Shown: in pieces, positions 8,716 through 17,615 of the stretch | Layout: every line of letters starts with the position of its first letter | How positions within the stretch are numbered: position 1 is the stretch's first letter | DNA from: DATCMH01 sp036563505 | Lineage (GTDB): Bacteria > Pseudomonadota > Alphaproteobacteria > Rhizobiales > Beijerinckiaceae | Direction: 5' to 3' | Assembly: GCA_036563505.1 (NCBI GenBank) | Contig: DATCMH010000022.1 | Coordinates: forward strand, 62,001 to 126,000 | Length of the DNA stretch: 64,000 nucleotides | Notes under the pieces: generated by a model | Databases searched by the model: none | What the model was told of the DNA's origin: nothing | Seen by the model: the letters and a program-made list of their open reading frames with translations, nothing else | Translations under genes and position numbers: made by a program

Positions 8716-11700
8716 TTAGTGCGCTGCTTCCCAGTTCTGCGCCGCGCGTGCCTCGACCGCGAGCGGCACTTGCAAGGTCACGGCGGGGAAGGGCGCCTCT
8801 TCCATCACCCGACGGATGACGGGCAGCGTCGCTTCGACCTCGTCGTCGGGCGTCTCGAAGACGAGCTCGTCGTGAACCTGCAGCAGCATGCGCGCGGAGA
8901 GCTTGGCGTCGTTCAGCGCCGGCTCCATGCGGATCATGGCGCGCCGGATGATGTCCGCCGCCGTGCCCTGGATCGGGGCGTTGATCGCTTGGCGCTCCAC
9001 GGCCGCCCGCTCCTGCGGATTCGGCGACTTGATCGCCGGGTAATGGCAGACGCGGCCGAAGAGGGTCGTCACGTAACCCTTCTCGCGGCAGATCTTCTTC
9101 GTGTCCTCGATGTAGGTGCGGATCCCTGGGAAGCGCTCGAAATACTGCTTGATGAAGGTGCCGGCCTCCTCGCGGGGAATGCCGAGCCGCTGCGCCAGGC
9201 CGAAGGCGGAGATGCCGTAGATGATGCCGAAATTGATCGTCTTCGCCTTGCGGCGAAGGTCGCTGTTCATCTGGTCGAGGGGCACGTTGAACATCGCCGA
9301 GGCGGTCGCCGCGTGGATGTCGATCCCCTGTTCGAAAGCGTCGCGCAGCTGCGGGATGTCGGCGATGTGCGCGAGGAGCCTCAGCTCGATCTGGCTGTAA
9401 TCGGCCGAGATCAGCTTGTGGCCGGGCTCTGCGATGAAGGCCGTGCGGATTTTCCGGCCAGCCTCCGTGCGGATCGGGATGTTCTGCAGGTTCGGGTCGG
9501 ATGAGGAGAGGCGCCCCGTCGTCGTCGCTGCGAGCGCGAAGGAGGTGTGGATTCGCTTCGTCTCGGGGTGCAGGGCTTCCTGGAGCGTGTCGGTGTAGGT
9601 GGATTTCAGCTTCTGGAGCTGGCGCCATTCCAGGATTTTCGCGGGCAGCTCGTGGCCGGCCTCGGCCAGCTCCTCGAGGAGCGTCGCGGGCGTCGCCCAT
9701 TGACCGCTCGGCGTTTTCTTGGCGCCGGGCAGGCCCATGCGGCCGAACAGGATGTCGCCGATCTGCTTCGGGGAGCCGAGGGAAAACTTCTCCCCCGCCA
9801 TCTCCTGGATCTCGTCCTCGAGCCGCGCCAGCGTCTGGGCGAAGTCGCCCGACAGCCGGCTCAGGATCTGACGGTCGACGCTGATGCCGCGCCGCTCCAT
9901 GCGGGCGATGACCTCGAGAAGGGGGCGTTCCAGGGTCTCGTAGACGGTGGTGCGCCGCTCGGCGGCGAGCCGCGGCTTGAGGAGGAGCCAGAGCCGCAAC
10001 GTGACGTCCGCGTCCTCCGCGGCATAGGCCGTGGCGCGGTCGAGCGCCACGTAATCGAAGGTGACCTTGGCGCGGCCGGTGCCGGCGACCTCCGCGTAGG
10101 TGATCGGCTGGTGGCCGAGATGGCGCCTCGAGAGCTCGTCCATGCCGTGCGAGTTGCGGCCGGCATCGAGCACGTAGGAGATCAGCATCGTGTCGTCGAT
10201 GGGCGCCACGGTGATCCCGTAGCCCGCGAGGACGACGGCGTCGTATTTCAGGTTCTGGCCGATCTTGAGGGTGCCCGGATCCTCGAGCAGGGGTTTGAGG
10301 GCGTCGAGCGCCTCGCGCATCGGGATCTGGCCCGGAAGCAGGCCGCCGCCGAAGAGATCCGCGCCGCCGCGGTGCTGCAGCGGCACATAGGCCGCGCGGT
10401 TCGGCGCCAGGGCCATCGACACGCCGACGAGCTCGGCCTGCGTCGCGTCGAGCGAGTTCGTCTCCGTATCGAGGGCGAGATAGCCTTGCGCGCGCGCCTC
10501 CGCGATCCAGGCCTGAAGGCGGCCGAGGTCGAGTATCGTCTCGTAAGCGTCGCGGTCGACGGGGAGCGCGGCGATCTCCGACGAGCGCGAGGAGACGAGC
10601 GTCGAGGGAGTGCCGACTGAGCCCGGCACGGGCTTCGGACGCCCGGCCGTCTCGGGGATGTCCATGTCGGCGAAAGGGTCGATCTCGGCGGCTGGCGCGG
10701 CAGCGTCCTTATCGAAGAACGGCACCTCGCCCCCGGAATCGCCGCCCGGGCCGCCGACCCGCAGCGTCGGATCGGGCTCCACGGCCTGCGGGTCGACCCC
10801 GTATTCCTCCGCCACACGGCGCGTGATGGTGGTGAACTCCATCGCTTTCAGGAAGGCGATGAGGCGGGTCGGATCCGGGTCGGTGAGGCGAAGCGCGTCG
10901 GGCTCCACCGGCAGGGGCACCTCGCAGTCGAGGGCGACGAGGCGGCGCGAGAGGCGGGCCTGCTCGGCGTGCTCAATCAGGGCCTCGCGGCGCTTGGGCT
11001 GCTTGATCTCGTTCGCCCGGGCGAGCAGCGATTCGAGGTCGCCGAACTCCTTGATGAGCTGGGCCGCCGTCTTGAGGCCGATGCCGGGAACGCCGGGCAC
11101 GTTGTCGGAGGCGTCGCCCATGAGGGCCAGAAGATCGCCGATCTTGTCCGGCGGCAGGCCTTCCCAGCGCTCGGTGACTTCCTCGACGCCGAGGTTCCGC
11201 TCGGGCCGGTAGCCCGGCTTGCCCTTGGCGCCCGATTCCGGGTCGTAGAAGCGGACTAGCGGTCCGACGAGCTGCATCAGGTCCTTGTCGGCGGAGACGA
11301 TGAGGACGTCGGCTCCTTCAGCCACCGCCTTGACCGTGTAGGTGGCGATGAGGTCGTCGGCCTCGTAGCCTTCCTTCTCGATCGGCTCGAGGCCGAAGGC
11401 GCGCACCGCGTCGCGCATGAGGGGCATCTGACGCTTCAAGTCCTCCGGCGCGTCCGGCCGGTGCCCCTTGTAGTCGGCGTAGATCTCCTTGCGGTGGGAG
11501 CCTTCCGACTTGTCGAGGGTAATGGCGAGATGGGTCGGCTTGATGCCGGCCGCCCCCTCGCGGACGAACTGGAAGAGCTTGCCGCAGAACAGCCGCACCG
11601 CCCCGCTCGGCAGCCCGTCCGAGCGGAAATTGTATTTCTCCGGCTGGTTCATCGACTGGAAGAAGGCCCGGAAGATGAAGGACGAGCCGTCGACGAGGAT

Positions 11701-11721
11701 GAGGTGATCGCCTGGCTTCAT
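8716..11721 (-). CDS. polA: DNA polymerase I
   Basis: Repair and Okazaki-fragment polymerase, 1001 residues, with all three domains. Residues 1 to about 300 are the 5'-3' nuclease (LILVDGSSFIFRAFF, ALMGDASDNVPGVPGIG). Residues about 390-590 are the 3'-5' proofreading domain with acidic residues intact: LALDTETNSLD (first Asp near 418), GQNLKYDAVVL and AYAAEDADVTLRL. The rest is the polymerase domain with motif A SADYSQIELRLLAH (D774), motif B RRKAKTINFGIIYG and motif C LLQVHDELVFE. An extra linker of about 60 residues between the first two domains is common in alphaproteobacteria. It is transcribed alone and starts at an ATG close to a divergent region without genes. Confidence 0.98.
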   Translation of the reverse strand: MKPGDHLILVDGSSFIFRAFFQSMNQPEKYNFRSDGLPSGAVRLFCGKLFQFVREGAAGIKPTHLAITLDKSEGSHRKEIYADYKGHRPDAPEDLKRQMPLMRDAVRAFGLEPIEKEGYEADDLIATYTVKAVAEGADVLIVSADKDLMQLVGPLVRFYDPESGAKGKPGYRPERNLGVEEVTERWEGLPPDKIGDLLALMGDASDNVPGVPGIGLKTAAQLIKEFGDLESLLARANEIKQPKRREALIEHAEQARLSRRLVALDCEVPLPVEPDALRLTDPDPTRLIAFLKAMEFTTITRRVAEEYGVDPQAVEPDPTLRVGGPGGDSGGEVPFFDKDAAAPAAEIDPFADMDIPETAGRPKPVPGSVGTPSTLVSSRSSEIAALPVDRDAYETILDLGRLQAWIAEARAQGYLALDTETNSLDATQAELVGVSMALAPNRAAYVPLQHRGGADLFGGGLLPGQIPMREALDALKPLLEDPGTLKIGQNLKYDAVVLAGYGITVAPIDDTMLISYVLDAGRNSHGMDELSRRHLGHQPITYAEVAGTGRAKVTFDYVALDRATAYAAEDADVTLRLWLLLKPRLAAERRTTVYETLERPLLEVIARMERRGISVDRQILSRLSGDFAQTLARLEDEIQEMAGEKFSLGSPKQIGDILFGRMGLPGAKKTPSGQWATPATLLEELAEAGHELPAKILEWRQLQKLKSTYTDTLQEALHPETKRIHTSFALAATTTGRLSSSDPNLQNIPIRTEAGRKIRTAFIAEPGHKLISADYSQIELRLLAHIADIPQLRDAFEQGIDIHAATASAMFNVPLDQMNSDLRRKAKTINFGIIYGISAFGLAQRLGIPREEAGTFIKQYFERFPGIRTYIEDTKKICREKGYVTTLFGRVCHYPAIKSPNPQERAAVERQAINAPIQGTAADIIRRAMIRMEPALNDAKLSARMLLQVHDELVFETPDDEVEATLPVIRRVMEEAPFPAVTLQVPLAVEARAAQNWEAAH

Positions 11722-11808
11722 GAAGGCGCGGGTCCGCGTGAGGTTGGTCCCTCCACATAACGCGTCGCTTCGGGATCGGCTATGGCGCGGCCCGGCGCCG
11801 CGCTCGCC

Positions 11809-12909
11809 CTATTCCGCCGGATGCAGCGCCGAAACCGCGGCCGGACGGCCGCCGGAACCCCTGGCCGGAGGCAGATGCGCCCAGGCCGGGCGGGTGAACA
11901 GGAAGGCGAAGGGCGTCCCGCGCACGACACGGTCGAGGAGGAGGGGGACGATCACCGCCGCTGCCGTCACCACGAGCGAGGCGAGGCCGACGTCCCCGAT
12001 CGCGCCGGTTTCGACGATGGTGAGGCGCGTTGCGGCCATGGGCAGGAAAAAGCACAGGTAGATCGCGATGGATCGTGCGCCGCACAGGCGCAGGGCGCCG
12101 ATCGCGGCCCGCGCCGCCCCGCTTCGGATCTCGGCCGTTGCGCGCGCGAGGAGGGCAGCGACGGCGATCACTGCGCCCGAGCCGGCGAGCCCCAAGGCGA
12201 AGCTGAGGACCGGCAGGTCGGCCAGCTTTCCGCCTCCGGCGTGAGGCGTGAAGGCGAAGACGCCGTTCAGGAGCACCCAGGCGCCGAGCCCAAGGAGGGC
12301 GGGGACCGGTCGCGCCGCGGCGCCCGCGGCGAAAGCGAAGATCTGCGGCGCGAAGCGGTAGCCGATCAGGAAGTAGATCCAGCGGCCGCAGAACTCGTTG
12401 ATGAGGTGGCTGCCCGCCTGGATCGGGAGAATCTCGAGCGCGGCGGCGAGCGCCAGGAGTGCGGACGCCGGCAAGCGCCGCAGGAGCTTCGTGACGACGG
12501 AGAACACCGCGAGCATGTGGATGAACCACAGGCTCGAATAGGGTTCGGCGAGGGAGGTGGCGAGGTGCCGAAGGAGGCCGAGGGTGGTGCCGCCCGAGAC
12601 CTCGCCAGCCTTCAGAATGGAGTGGATCAGAAGCCAGAGAACGTAGAAATAGGCGAAATGCACCACGCGCGTGTCGGCGTAGCGCCGCCAATCCCGGTCG
12701 ATGACCCGGGCGAGGAAAAGGCCCGAGAGCAGGAAGAAGTCGGGCATCCGGAACGGCCGGGCGAAGGCCACGACCGCGTGCATGAAGCCCTCGCCCTTCA
12801 TCGCCACGCCGGTGCTGAGCGTCGCGTGCATCATCACCACGAGGATGATGCACATGCCCTTGGCGAGATCGACCCAGGCGACCCGTTCCGCATCCCGATC
12901 CAACGCCAT
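11809..12909 (-). CDS. Acyltransferase family 3 membrane protein
   Basis: A polytopic inner membrane protein of 366 residues with about ten membrane segments and the acyltransferase-3 layout: RVAWVDLAKGMCIILVVMMHA at the N-terminus with the conserved membrane-face histidine, FRMPDFFLLSGLFLAR in loop/segment 2, and SLWFIHMLAVF in the middle. Family members move acyl groups (often acetyl or succinyl) onto surface glycans. No glycan genes adjoin it, so the acceptor is unknown. It lies between polA and the HerA-like ATPase gene, all on the minus strand but with gaps of about 90-110 bases. Confidence 0.85.
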   Translation of the reverse strand: MALDRDAERVAWVDLAKGMCIILVVMMHATLSTGVAMKGEGFMHAVVAFARPFRMPDFFLLSGLFLARVIDRDWRRYADTRVVHFAYFYVLWLLIHSILKAGEVSGGTTLGLLRHLATSLAEPYSSLWFIHMLAVFSVVTKLLRRLPASALLALAAALEILPIQAGSHLINEFCGRWIYFLIGYRFAPQIFAFAAGAAARPVPALLGLGAWVLLNGVFAFTPHAGGGKLADLPVLSFALGLAGSGAVIAVAALLARATAEIRSGAARAAIGALRLCGARSIAIYLCFFLPMAATRLTIVETGAIGDVGLASLVVTAAAVIVPLLLDRVVRGTPFAFLFTRPAWAHLPPARGSGGRPAAVSALHPAE

Positions 12910-13015
12910 CGCTACGCTCGCCCACGGTCACAGCCGGGCGGCGATGTGCCATTTCAGGACAGATGACCTCGTCACCCGCCGCCCCGGGCAGTTCACCGCA
13001 AGAGCGGCGCCAGGG

Positions 13016-14551
13016 TCATTCGGCGGCGAAGAGGTCGCGCGGAGGGGACGCCGCGTCGTCGGCCGCGACGGCGCGCGGATCGCCCGGCCCCGTCTCCCAG
13101 CCGAGTTCAGGCAAGGCGATGATGCGCAGACCTTGCCGGTCGGTGCGGGCGACGAGGGTCCCGCGGCTCTCCATGTAGGCGATGAGCCGACGCGCGCGGC
13201 CCGGCGAGCGGCTGCCGCAGGCACGGGCGACGGCATCGTCGGAGGGGCAGGGATCGCGGCCGAGCGCGGCGCGGGCGATGAGCAGGAATACGCCCTGGAG
13301 GTCCTCGGTGAGCGCTGCGGCGGCCTCGACCGCCCGTTCCCATTCGGCCGCGTCAGCAGCCCCCGGCGCGACCCCGGCGCGGGCCACCGCGAGGCGGCGC
13401 CGGAAGGCCGGAAGCGAGAGGGCATCGCCGGCGACCTTGCGCATGCGGCAGCGGACCAGGAAATCCTGGTACAGCACGGCCATGGGCCGGAAGGCGGAGT
13501 CGGGCTCGGCCACGACCTCGGCAAGCGCCGCTTCCACCGCCGCGGCACGCTCCTCCGGTGCGAGGCTCGGCCCCGGCTCGGGGGCCGGGCGGTGGCGGGC
13601 GAGCTGGGCGAGAATGTCCTTCGTCGCGGCGGGCGTCGGAGCGGCCGGCCGCGGCGTCGGACGGAAGGGCAGGATGTCGGCGCCGTCGTCCGAGGGCGTC
13701 AGGAGGAGCGCCTGCGCCTCCTCACGTCCCTGCTCAGGGAGCGGCATGAGGACGGGGCTCGTCGAGCGCGCCGCGGTCGCGACGGGGCCGATGGTGACCG
13801 TGACCGGGCGGCGCGACAGGGCGGGGCCGAGCGCCACGAAGGAGCCGCGGGCGAGGTCGCGGAACGCCTCCGCCTGGCGGCGCTCCATCCCCAACAGGTC
13901 GGCGGCGCGGGCCATGTCGATGTCGAGGAAGGTGCGGCCCATCAGGAAGTTCGAGGCCTCCGCCGCGACGTTCTTGGCGAGCTTGGCGAGGCGCTGCGTC
14001 GCGATGATGCCGGCAAGTCCCCGCTTGCGGCCGCGGCACATCAGGTTCGTCATGGCGCCGAGGGAGGCCTTTCGCGCCTCGTCCGAGACCTCGCCGGCCA
14101 CCGCCGGCGCGAAGAGCTGCGCCTCGTCGACCACGACGAGCATCGGGTACCAATGGTCGCGGTCGGCGTCGAAGAGGCCGCCGAGGAAGGCCGCCGCGCG
14201 GCGCATCTGAGCCTCCGCGTCGAGGCCCTCGAGGGAGAGCACGGCGGAGACCCGGTGGCGGCGGGCCCGGTCGGCGATGCGCTGCAAATCCGCTTCGTCG
14301 CGGTCGCCCTCGACGACGACGTGGCCGTGAGCCTCGGCGAGGGTCACGAAATCGCCCTCCGGATCGATCACGGCCTGCTGAACGTGAGGGGCGCTCTGTT
14401 CGAGCAGCCGGCGCAGCAGGTGCGATTTGCCCGAGCCGGAATTGCCCTGGACGAGGAGGCGCGTGGCCAAAAGCTCCTCGAGGTCGAGGAGCGCCGCTCC
14501 GCCAACGCCTGGCTGCCCCGCTGCGTGACCCATATCGATGCCGAGCTTCAT
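13016..14551 (-). CDS. HerA-like/DUF87 P-loop ATPase, stand-alone
   Basis: A 511-residue ATPase of the HerA/FtsK superfamily. Walker A is GNSGSGKS at residues 36-43, Walker B is MLVVVDEAQ at about 137-145, and the sensor/arginine-finger region RGRKRGLAGIIATQR is near 173-187. DPEGDF after strand 2 is also typical of the family. After about residue 260 comes a proline-rich linker and then a helical C-terminal half (about 300-511) that ends in a winged-helix-like segment (ARRLIAYMESRGTLVAR). No nuclease partner such as NurA or SIR2 is encoded next to it, unlike HerA repair or defence operons. The substrate, probably double-stranded DNA, is inferred. Confidence 0.75.
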   Translation of the reverse strand: MKLGIDMGHAAGQPGVGGAALLDLEELLATRLLVQGNSGSGKSHLLRRLLEQSAPHVQQAVIDPEGDFVTLAEAHGHVVVEGDRDEADLQRIADRARRHRVSAVLSLEGLDAEAQMRRAAAFLGGLFDADRDHWYPMLVVVDEAQLFAPAVAGEVSDEARKASLGAMTNLMCRGRKRGLAGIIATQRLAKLAKNVAAEASNFLMGRTFLDIDMARAADLLGMERRQAEAFRDLARGSFVALGPALSRRPVTVTIGPVATAARSTSPVLMPLPEQGREEAQALLLTPSDDGADILPFRPTPRPAAPTPAATKDILAQLARHRPAPEPGPSLAPEERAAAVEAALAEVVAEPDSAFRPMAVLYQDFLVRCRMRKVAGDALSLPAFRRRLAVARAGVAPGAADAAEWERAVEAAAALTEDLQGVFLLIARAALGRDPCPSDDAVARACGSRSPGRARRLIAYMESRGTLVARTDRQGLRIIALPELGWETGPGDPRAVAADDAASPPRDLFAAE

Positions 14552-14719
14552 CCGTCCTCCGTGCCGGCCTGCGCTGCCTTGCTAACACGCGGGGCCGGTC
14601 GGGAGTCGCCTCGCCACCCCCGGCCTCCACAGGAAGGATGGCGACCATTTCGGAGGTGGCGCGCCGCCAAGAGCCCGGACTACAAACGGAGCGCGACCCC
14701 GCGTGACCCGAGGTGACCC

Positions 14720-16201
14720 ATGCTCCACCGCGCCTGCGCCGCCCTTCTCGCCCTTCTCGCCGGCGCCGTCCCCGCGCTCGCCGCGCCAAAGACCACGCTG
14801 ACGCTCGGCATGGCGATCGAACCGCCGGGTCTCGATCCGACGGTGGCGGCGCCCGTCGCCATCCGCGAGGTGACCTGGGCCAACCTCTACGAGGGGCTCG
14901 TCAAGCTCGACCGGAACGGCAAGGTGCAGCCCCTGCTCGCCAAGTCCTGGGAGGTCTCCCCGGACGGCTTGACCTACACTTTCCGGCTGCGCGAGGGCGT
15001 GACCTTCCACGACGGCACGACCTTCGACTCCGCCGACGTGAAGTTCGCCTTCGACCGGGCTCGGGCGCCGACCTCGACGAACGCGCAGAAGCAGATCTTC
15101 GCCCCGATCGAGGCCATCGAGACGCCCGACGCATTAACGGCCGTCGTCAAGCTCAAGGAGCCCTCGGGCAACTTCCTCTACTATCTCGCTTGGGGCGACG
15201 CGGTGATCGTGGCGCCCGAGACGGCCGAGGGAAACCGGGCGAACCCCGTCGGCACCGGGCCGTTCAAGTTCAAGGCCTGGGCGCGGGGCGACCGGGTCGA
15301 GCTCGTGCGCAACCCGAGCTACTGGCAGCCGAACAAGACCGCGCTGGAGAGCGTCACCTTCCGCTTCATCAACGACCCGCAGGCTCAAGTTGCGGCTTTG
15401 CGCGCCGGCGATGTCGACGCGTTCCCGAATATCGGTGCGCCGGAGCTCTTCGCGGACCTGAGGAAGGACAGGCGCTTCGTCACCGCGAGCGGCAACACGG
15501 AGGGCGAGATCGTCGCCGGGCTCAACAACGCCAAGAAGCCGTTCGACGACGTGCGCGTCCGTCGCGCCCTGATGCACGCCATCGACCGCAAGAGCCTCGT
15601 CGAGGGCGCCTATTCCGGCTTCGGCCAGCCGATCGGCAGCCACTTCTCGCCGAACCACCCGGCCTATGTCGATCTGACCTCGGTCGTTCCTTACGACACC
15701 GCCAAGGCCAAGGCGCTCCTCAAGGAAGCGGGGGCCGAAGGGCTCAAGCTCACCCTCAAGACGCCGCAGATGGCCTATGCCAGCCGCTCGGCGGAACTCA
15801 TTGCGGCGATGCTCTCCGAGGTCGGCGTGACCGTCACCCTCGTGCCCACCGAGTTCCCGGCCAAGTGGATCGAGGAGGTGTTCCGCAACAAGGATTTCGA
15901 CATGACGATCGTGGCTCATGCCGAGCCCCTCGACATCGATATCTACGCGCGGGACACCTACTATTTCGGCTACAAGAACCCAGCCTTCAAAGCCTTGATC
16001 GCGGAGGCCGGCCGCACGACGGACGAGGCCCAGCGCCTCGAGACCTATCGCAAAGCCGAGCGGATGCTCGCCGAGGACGTGCCGGCCCTGTTCCTGTTCC
16101 AGCTGCCGAAGCTCGGGGTGTGGAACGCGAAGCTCAAGGGCCTGTGGGAGAGCACGCCGATCCCGTCGAACGACGTGACGGAGGTGAGTTGGACGGAGTG
16201 A
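14720..16201 (+). CDS. ABC transporter substrate-binding protein, peptide/nickel family 5
   Basis: Periplasmic solute-binding protein of 493 residues with a Sec signal peptide (cleavage after ALA near residue 22). The family 5 signature is seen in LGMAIEPPGLDPTVA, WANLYEGLVKL, LAKSWEVSPDGLTYTFRLR and GVTFHDGTTFDSADVKFAFDR. Ligands of this family are di/oligopeptides, nickel chelates, opines or glycosides; the sequence does not say which. No permease or ATPase genes are adjacent, so it must work with a transporter encoded elsewhere. It converges on the URC operon, separated by an R1 repeat. Confidence 0.9.
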   Translation: MLHRACAALLALLAGAVPALAAPKTTLTLGMAIEPPGLDPTVAAPVAIREVTWANLYEGLVKLDRNGKVQPLLAKSWEVSPDGLTYTFRLREGVTFHDGTTFDSADVKFAFDRARAPTSTNAQKQIFAPIEAIETPDALTAVVKLKEPSGNFLYYLAWGDAVIVAPETAEGNRANPVGTGPFKFKAWARGDRVELVRNPSYWQPNKTALESVTFRFINDPQAQVAALRAGDVDAFPNIGAPELFADLRKDRRFVTASGNTEGEIVAGLNNAKKPFDDVRVRRALMHAIDRKSLVEGAYSGFGQPIGSHFSPNHPAYVDLTSVVPYDTAKAKALLKEAGAEGLKLTLKTPQMAYASRSAELIAAMLSEVGVTVTLVPTEFPAKWIEEVFRNKDFDMTIVAHAEPLDIDIYARDTYYFGYKNPAFKALIAEAGRTTDEAQRLETYRKAERMLAEDVPALFLFQLPKLGVWNAKLKGLWESTPIPSNDVTEVSWTE

Positions 16202-16206
16202 GCGGT

Positions 16207-16323
16207 GTCATTCCGGGGCTCGGCGACAGCCGAGAACCCGGAATCCACGACCGGGTGAGCGACCGCGAGCAGCGATCGGCCCAGTCATGGATTCCGGGCT
16301 TCGCTGCGCGGCCCCGGAATGAC
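16207..16323. repeat. Palindromic intergenic repeat, family R1, copy 2
   Basis: Begins GTCATTCCGGGGCTCGG and ends GGCCCCGGAATGAC, with the interior GAACCCGGAATCCACGACC and ATGGATTCCGGGCTTCGC. It fills the gap between the convergent binding-protein and URC4 genes and could act as a bidirectional hairpin. Confidence 0.85.
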
Positions 16324-16331
16324 GACCATCT

Positions 16332-17570
16332 CTAGAACACCGTCCCATCGCTGATGACCGCGAGCGGCGGGGCGCCGTCCCGGGCGCCTTGCGCCAGGCG
16401 CCGCCCGGTCGCCCAGGTCCCCCCTTCGAGCACTTTGGCCAGGGGAAAGTCGCCGCGCTCCACGCCCAGCCGCTCCCGGATCGGGTCGGCGATGCGGTCG
16501 AGGAGCGCCACGGTGAGCGCCCGCCACTCGACGACGAGGGCCGAACCGACCTCGTGCGGGCGCTCGGCGTCGGCCGGGTTTTTCAGCCGCAGCACGTCCG
16601 TGTCGAGGAAGAGGCCGCCGTTGCGATACTCGGGCAGGCCGGTGAGCCCGTCGACGTCGACGACCATCAGGCCCGCCCATTCGAGGGGCTCGATGAGGGA
16701 GTAGGAGAGCCACTGCGACAGCTTGTGGAAGGGCATGTAGCCGGCCGACGCGTCGGGCGCGCTCGCGAGCGGGTGGTGCCAGGTGTCGCCGAGCTCGACG
16801 CCGCCGAGCTGGAGGCGGCTCGGCCAGATCGGCCCGAGATGCGTCAGCAGAACCTCGAGGATGCGGGGCGCACGCACGAAAGCGTCTCCCACCGCGTCCG
16901 CGATCACGTCGAAGAGCCCGCCCGGCCGCGGTCCGTCCGCCTGGCCGAACACCGTGGGCGAGGCGGCGAGCACTTGCCCTAAGCGGTTGAGGAGCTGCGC
17001 CCGGCCTTCGAGACCCACGAGCGGGTTGACGTCGCTCGCCTGGAACCCTTGCGCCAGGTCCTCGGGCGTCAGCGCCATCAGGGCGGCCGCGTCCACCCGG
17101 AACGGGTCGTCGGGCCGGGCGGAGAAGGCGCCCGAGACGAACATGTCGAGGCTCGCGACGGCCAACCCCTCCGAGCGGCCGAACGTCTCGCCGGTGCGGC
17201 CCTCCTCGTAGCGCCATGTGGCGCCGGCGCCGGCGTCAAGCAGCACGGAGACGATGGCGAGATCGAAGGCCGAGCGCGCCATCGCCGCGGCGTCCGGCCA
17301 GTCGACGGAGGCCGCGATCGCCGCCCAGCGATCGACGCCCCCGGCCGCAAAATGGCGCCAGCGGGCGTGGAACGGCACGTCGAGGTCCGGGTAATTCGCC
17401 CGGATCGTCTCCACGACCGCGTCGGCGCAAGGCTCGAGCCGGTCGAGGTTCACGGTGAAATGAGAGAGCCGGCCCTCCAAACCCTCCGTCAGGAGGCGGT
17501 GCGAGCGCTCGCGCACGGCGGCGGCGGTGAGGAGCGAGCGCGCGGCGCTCTCGTCCGACGGATCGGCCAC
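16332..17570 (-). CDS. URC4/urg3 family protein (DUF1688), uracil catabolism
   Basis: A 412-residue cytoplasmic protein of the URC4/DUF1688 family, named for a uracil degradation pathway described in yeast (Lachancea kluyveri) and shared with fungi and bacteria. The catalytic role of URC4 is not firmly assigned. The family is seen in SHFTVNLDRLEPCADAV, DVPFHARWRHF, GEDGF-like spacing, DVNPLVGLEGRAQLLNRLG and LPEYRNGGLFLDT near the C-terminus. The length is full for the family. It is 45 bases downstream of the URC1-type gene on the same strand, so the two form an operon. No other URC genes (urea amidolyase, phosphoribosyltransferase) are within the window. Confidence 0.88.
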   Translation of the reverse strand: MADPSDESAARSLLTAAAVRERSHRLLTEGLEGRLSHFTVNLDRLEPCADAVVETIRANYPDLDVPFHARWRHFAAGGVDRWAAIAASVDWPDAAAMARSAFDLAIVSVLLDAGAGATWRYEEGRTGETFGRSEGLAVASLDMFVSGAFSARPDDPFRVDAAALMALTPEDLAQGFQASDVNPLVGLEGRAQLLNRLGQVLAASPTVFGQADGPRPGGLFDVIADAVGDAFVRAPRILEVLLTHLGPIWPSRLQLGGVELGDTWHHPLASAPDASAGYMPFHKLSQWLSYSLIEPLEWAGLMVVDVDGLTGLPEYRNGGLFLDTDVLRLKNPADAERPHEVGSALVVEWRALTVALLDRIADPIRERLGVERGDFPLAKVLEGGTWATGRRLAQGARDGAPPLAVISDGTVF

Positions 17571-17615
17571 GGACAGTCCTTCTCGGGTGGTGCAGCGGGA
17601 TTCGGAGAGGAACGC

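Noticed and set aside
13016..14551. HerA-like ATPase as the core of an anti-phage defence island
   Set aside because: Neighbours are polA, a membrane acyltransferase and a binding protein. There are no nucleases, sensors or mobile-element genes to support it.
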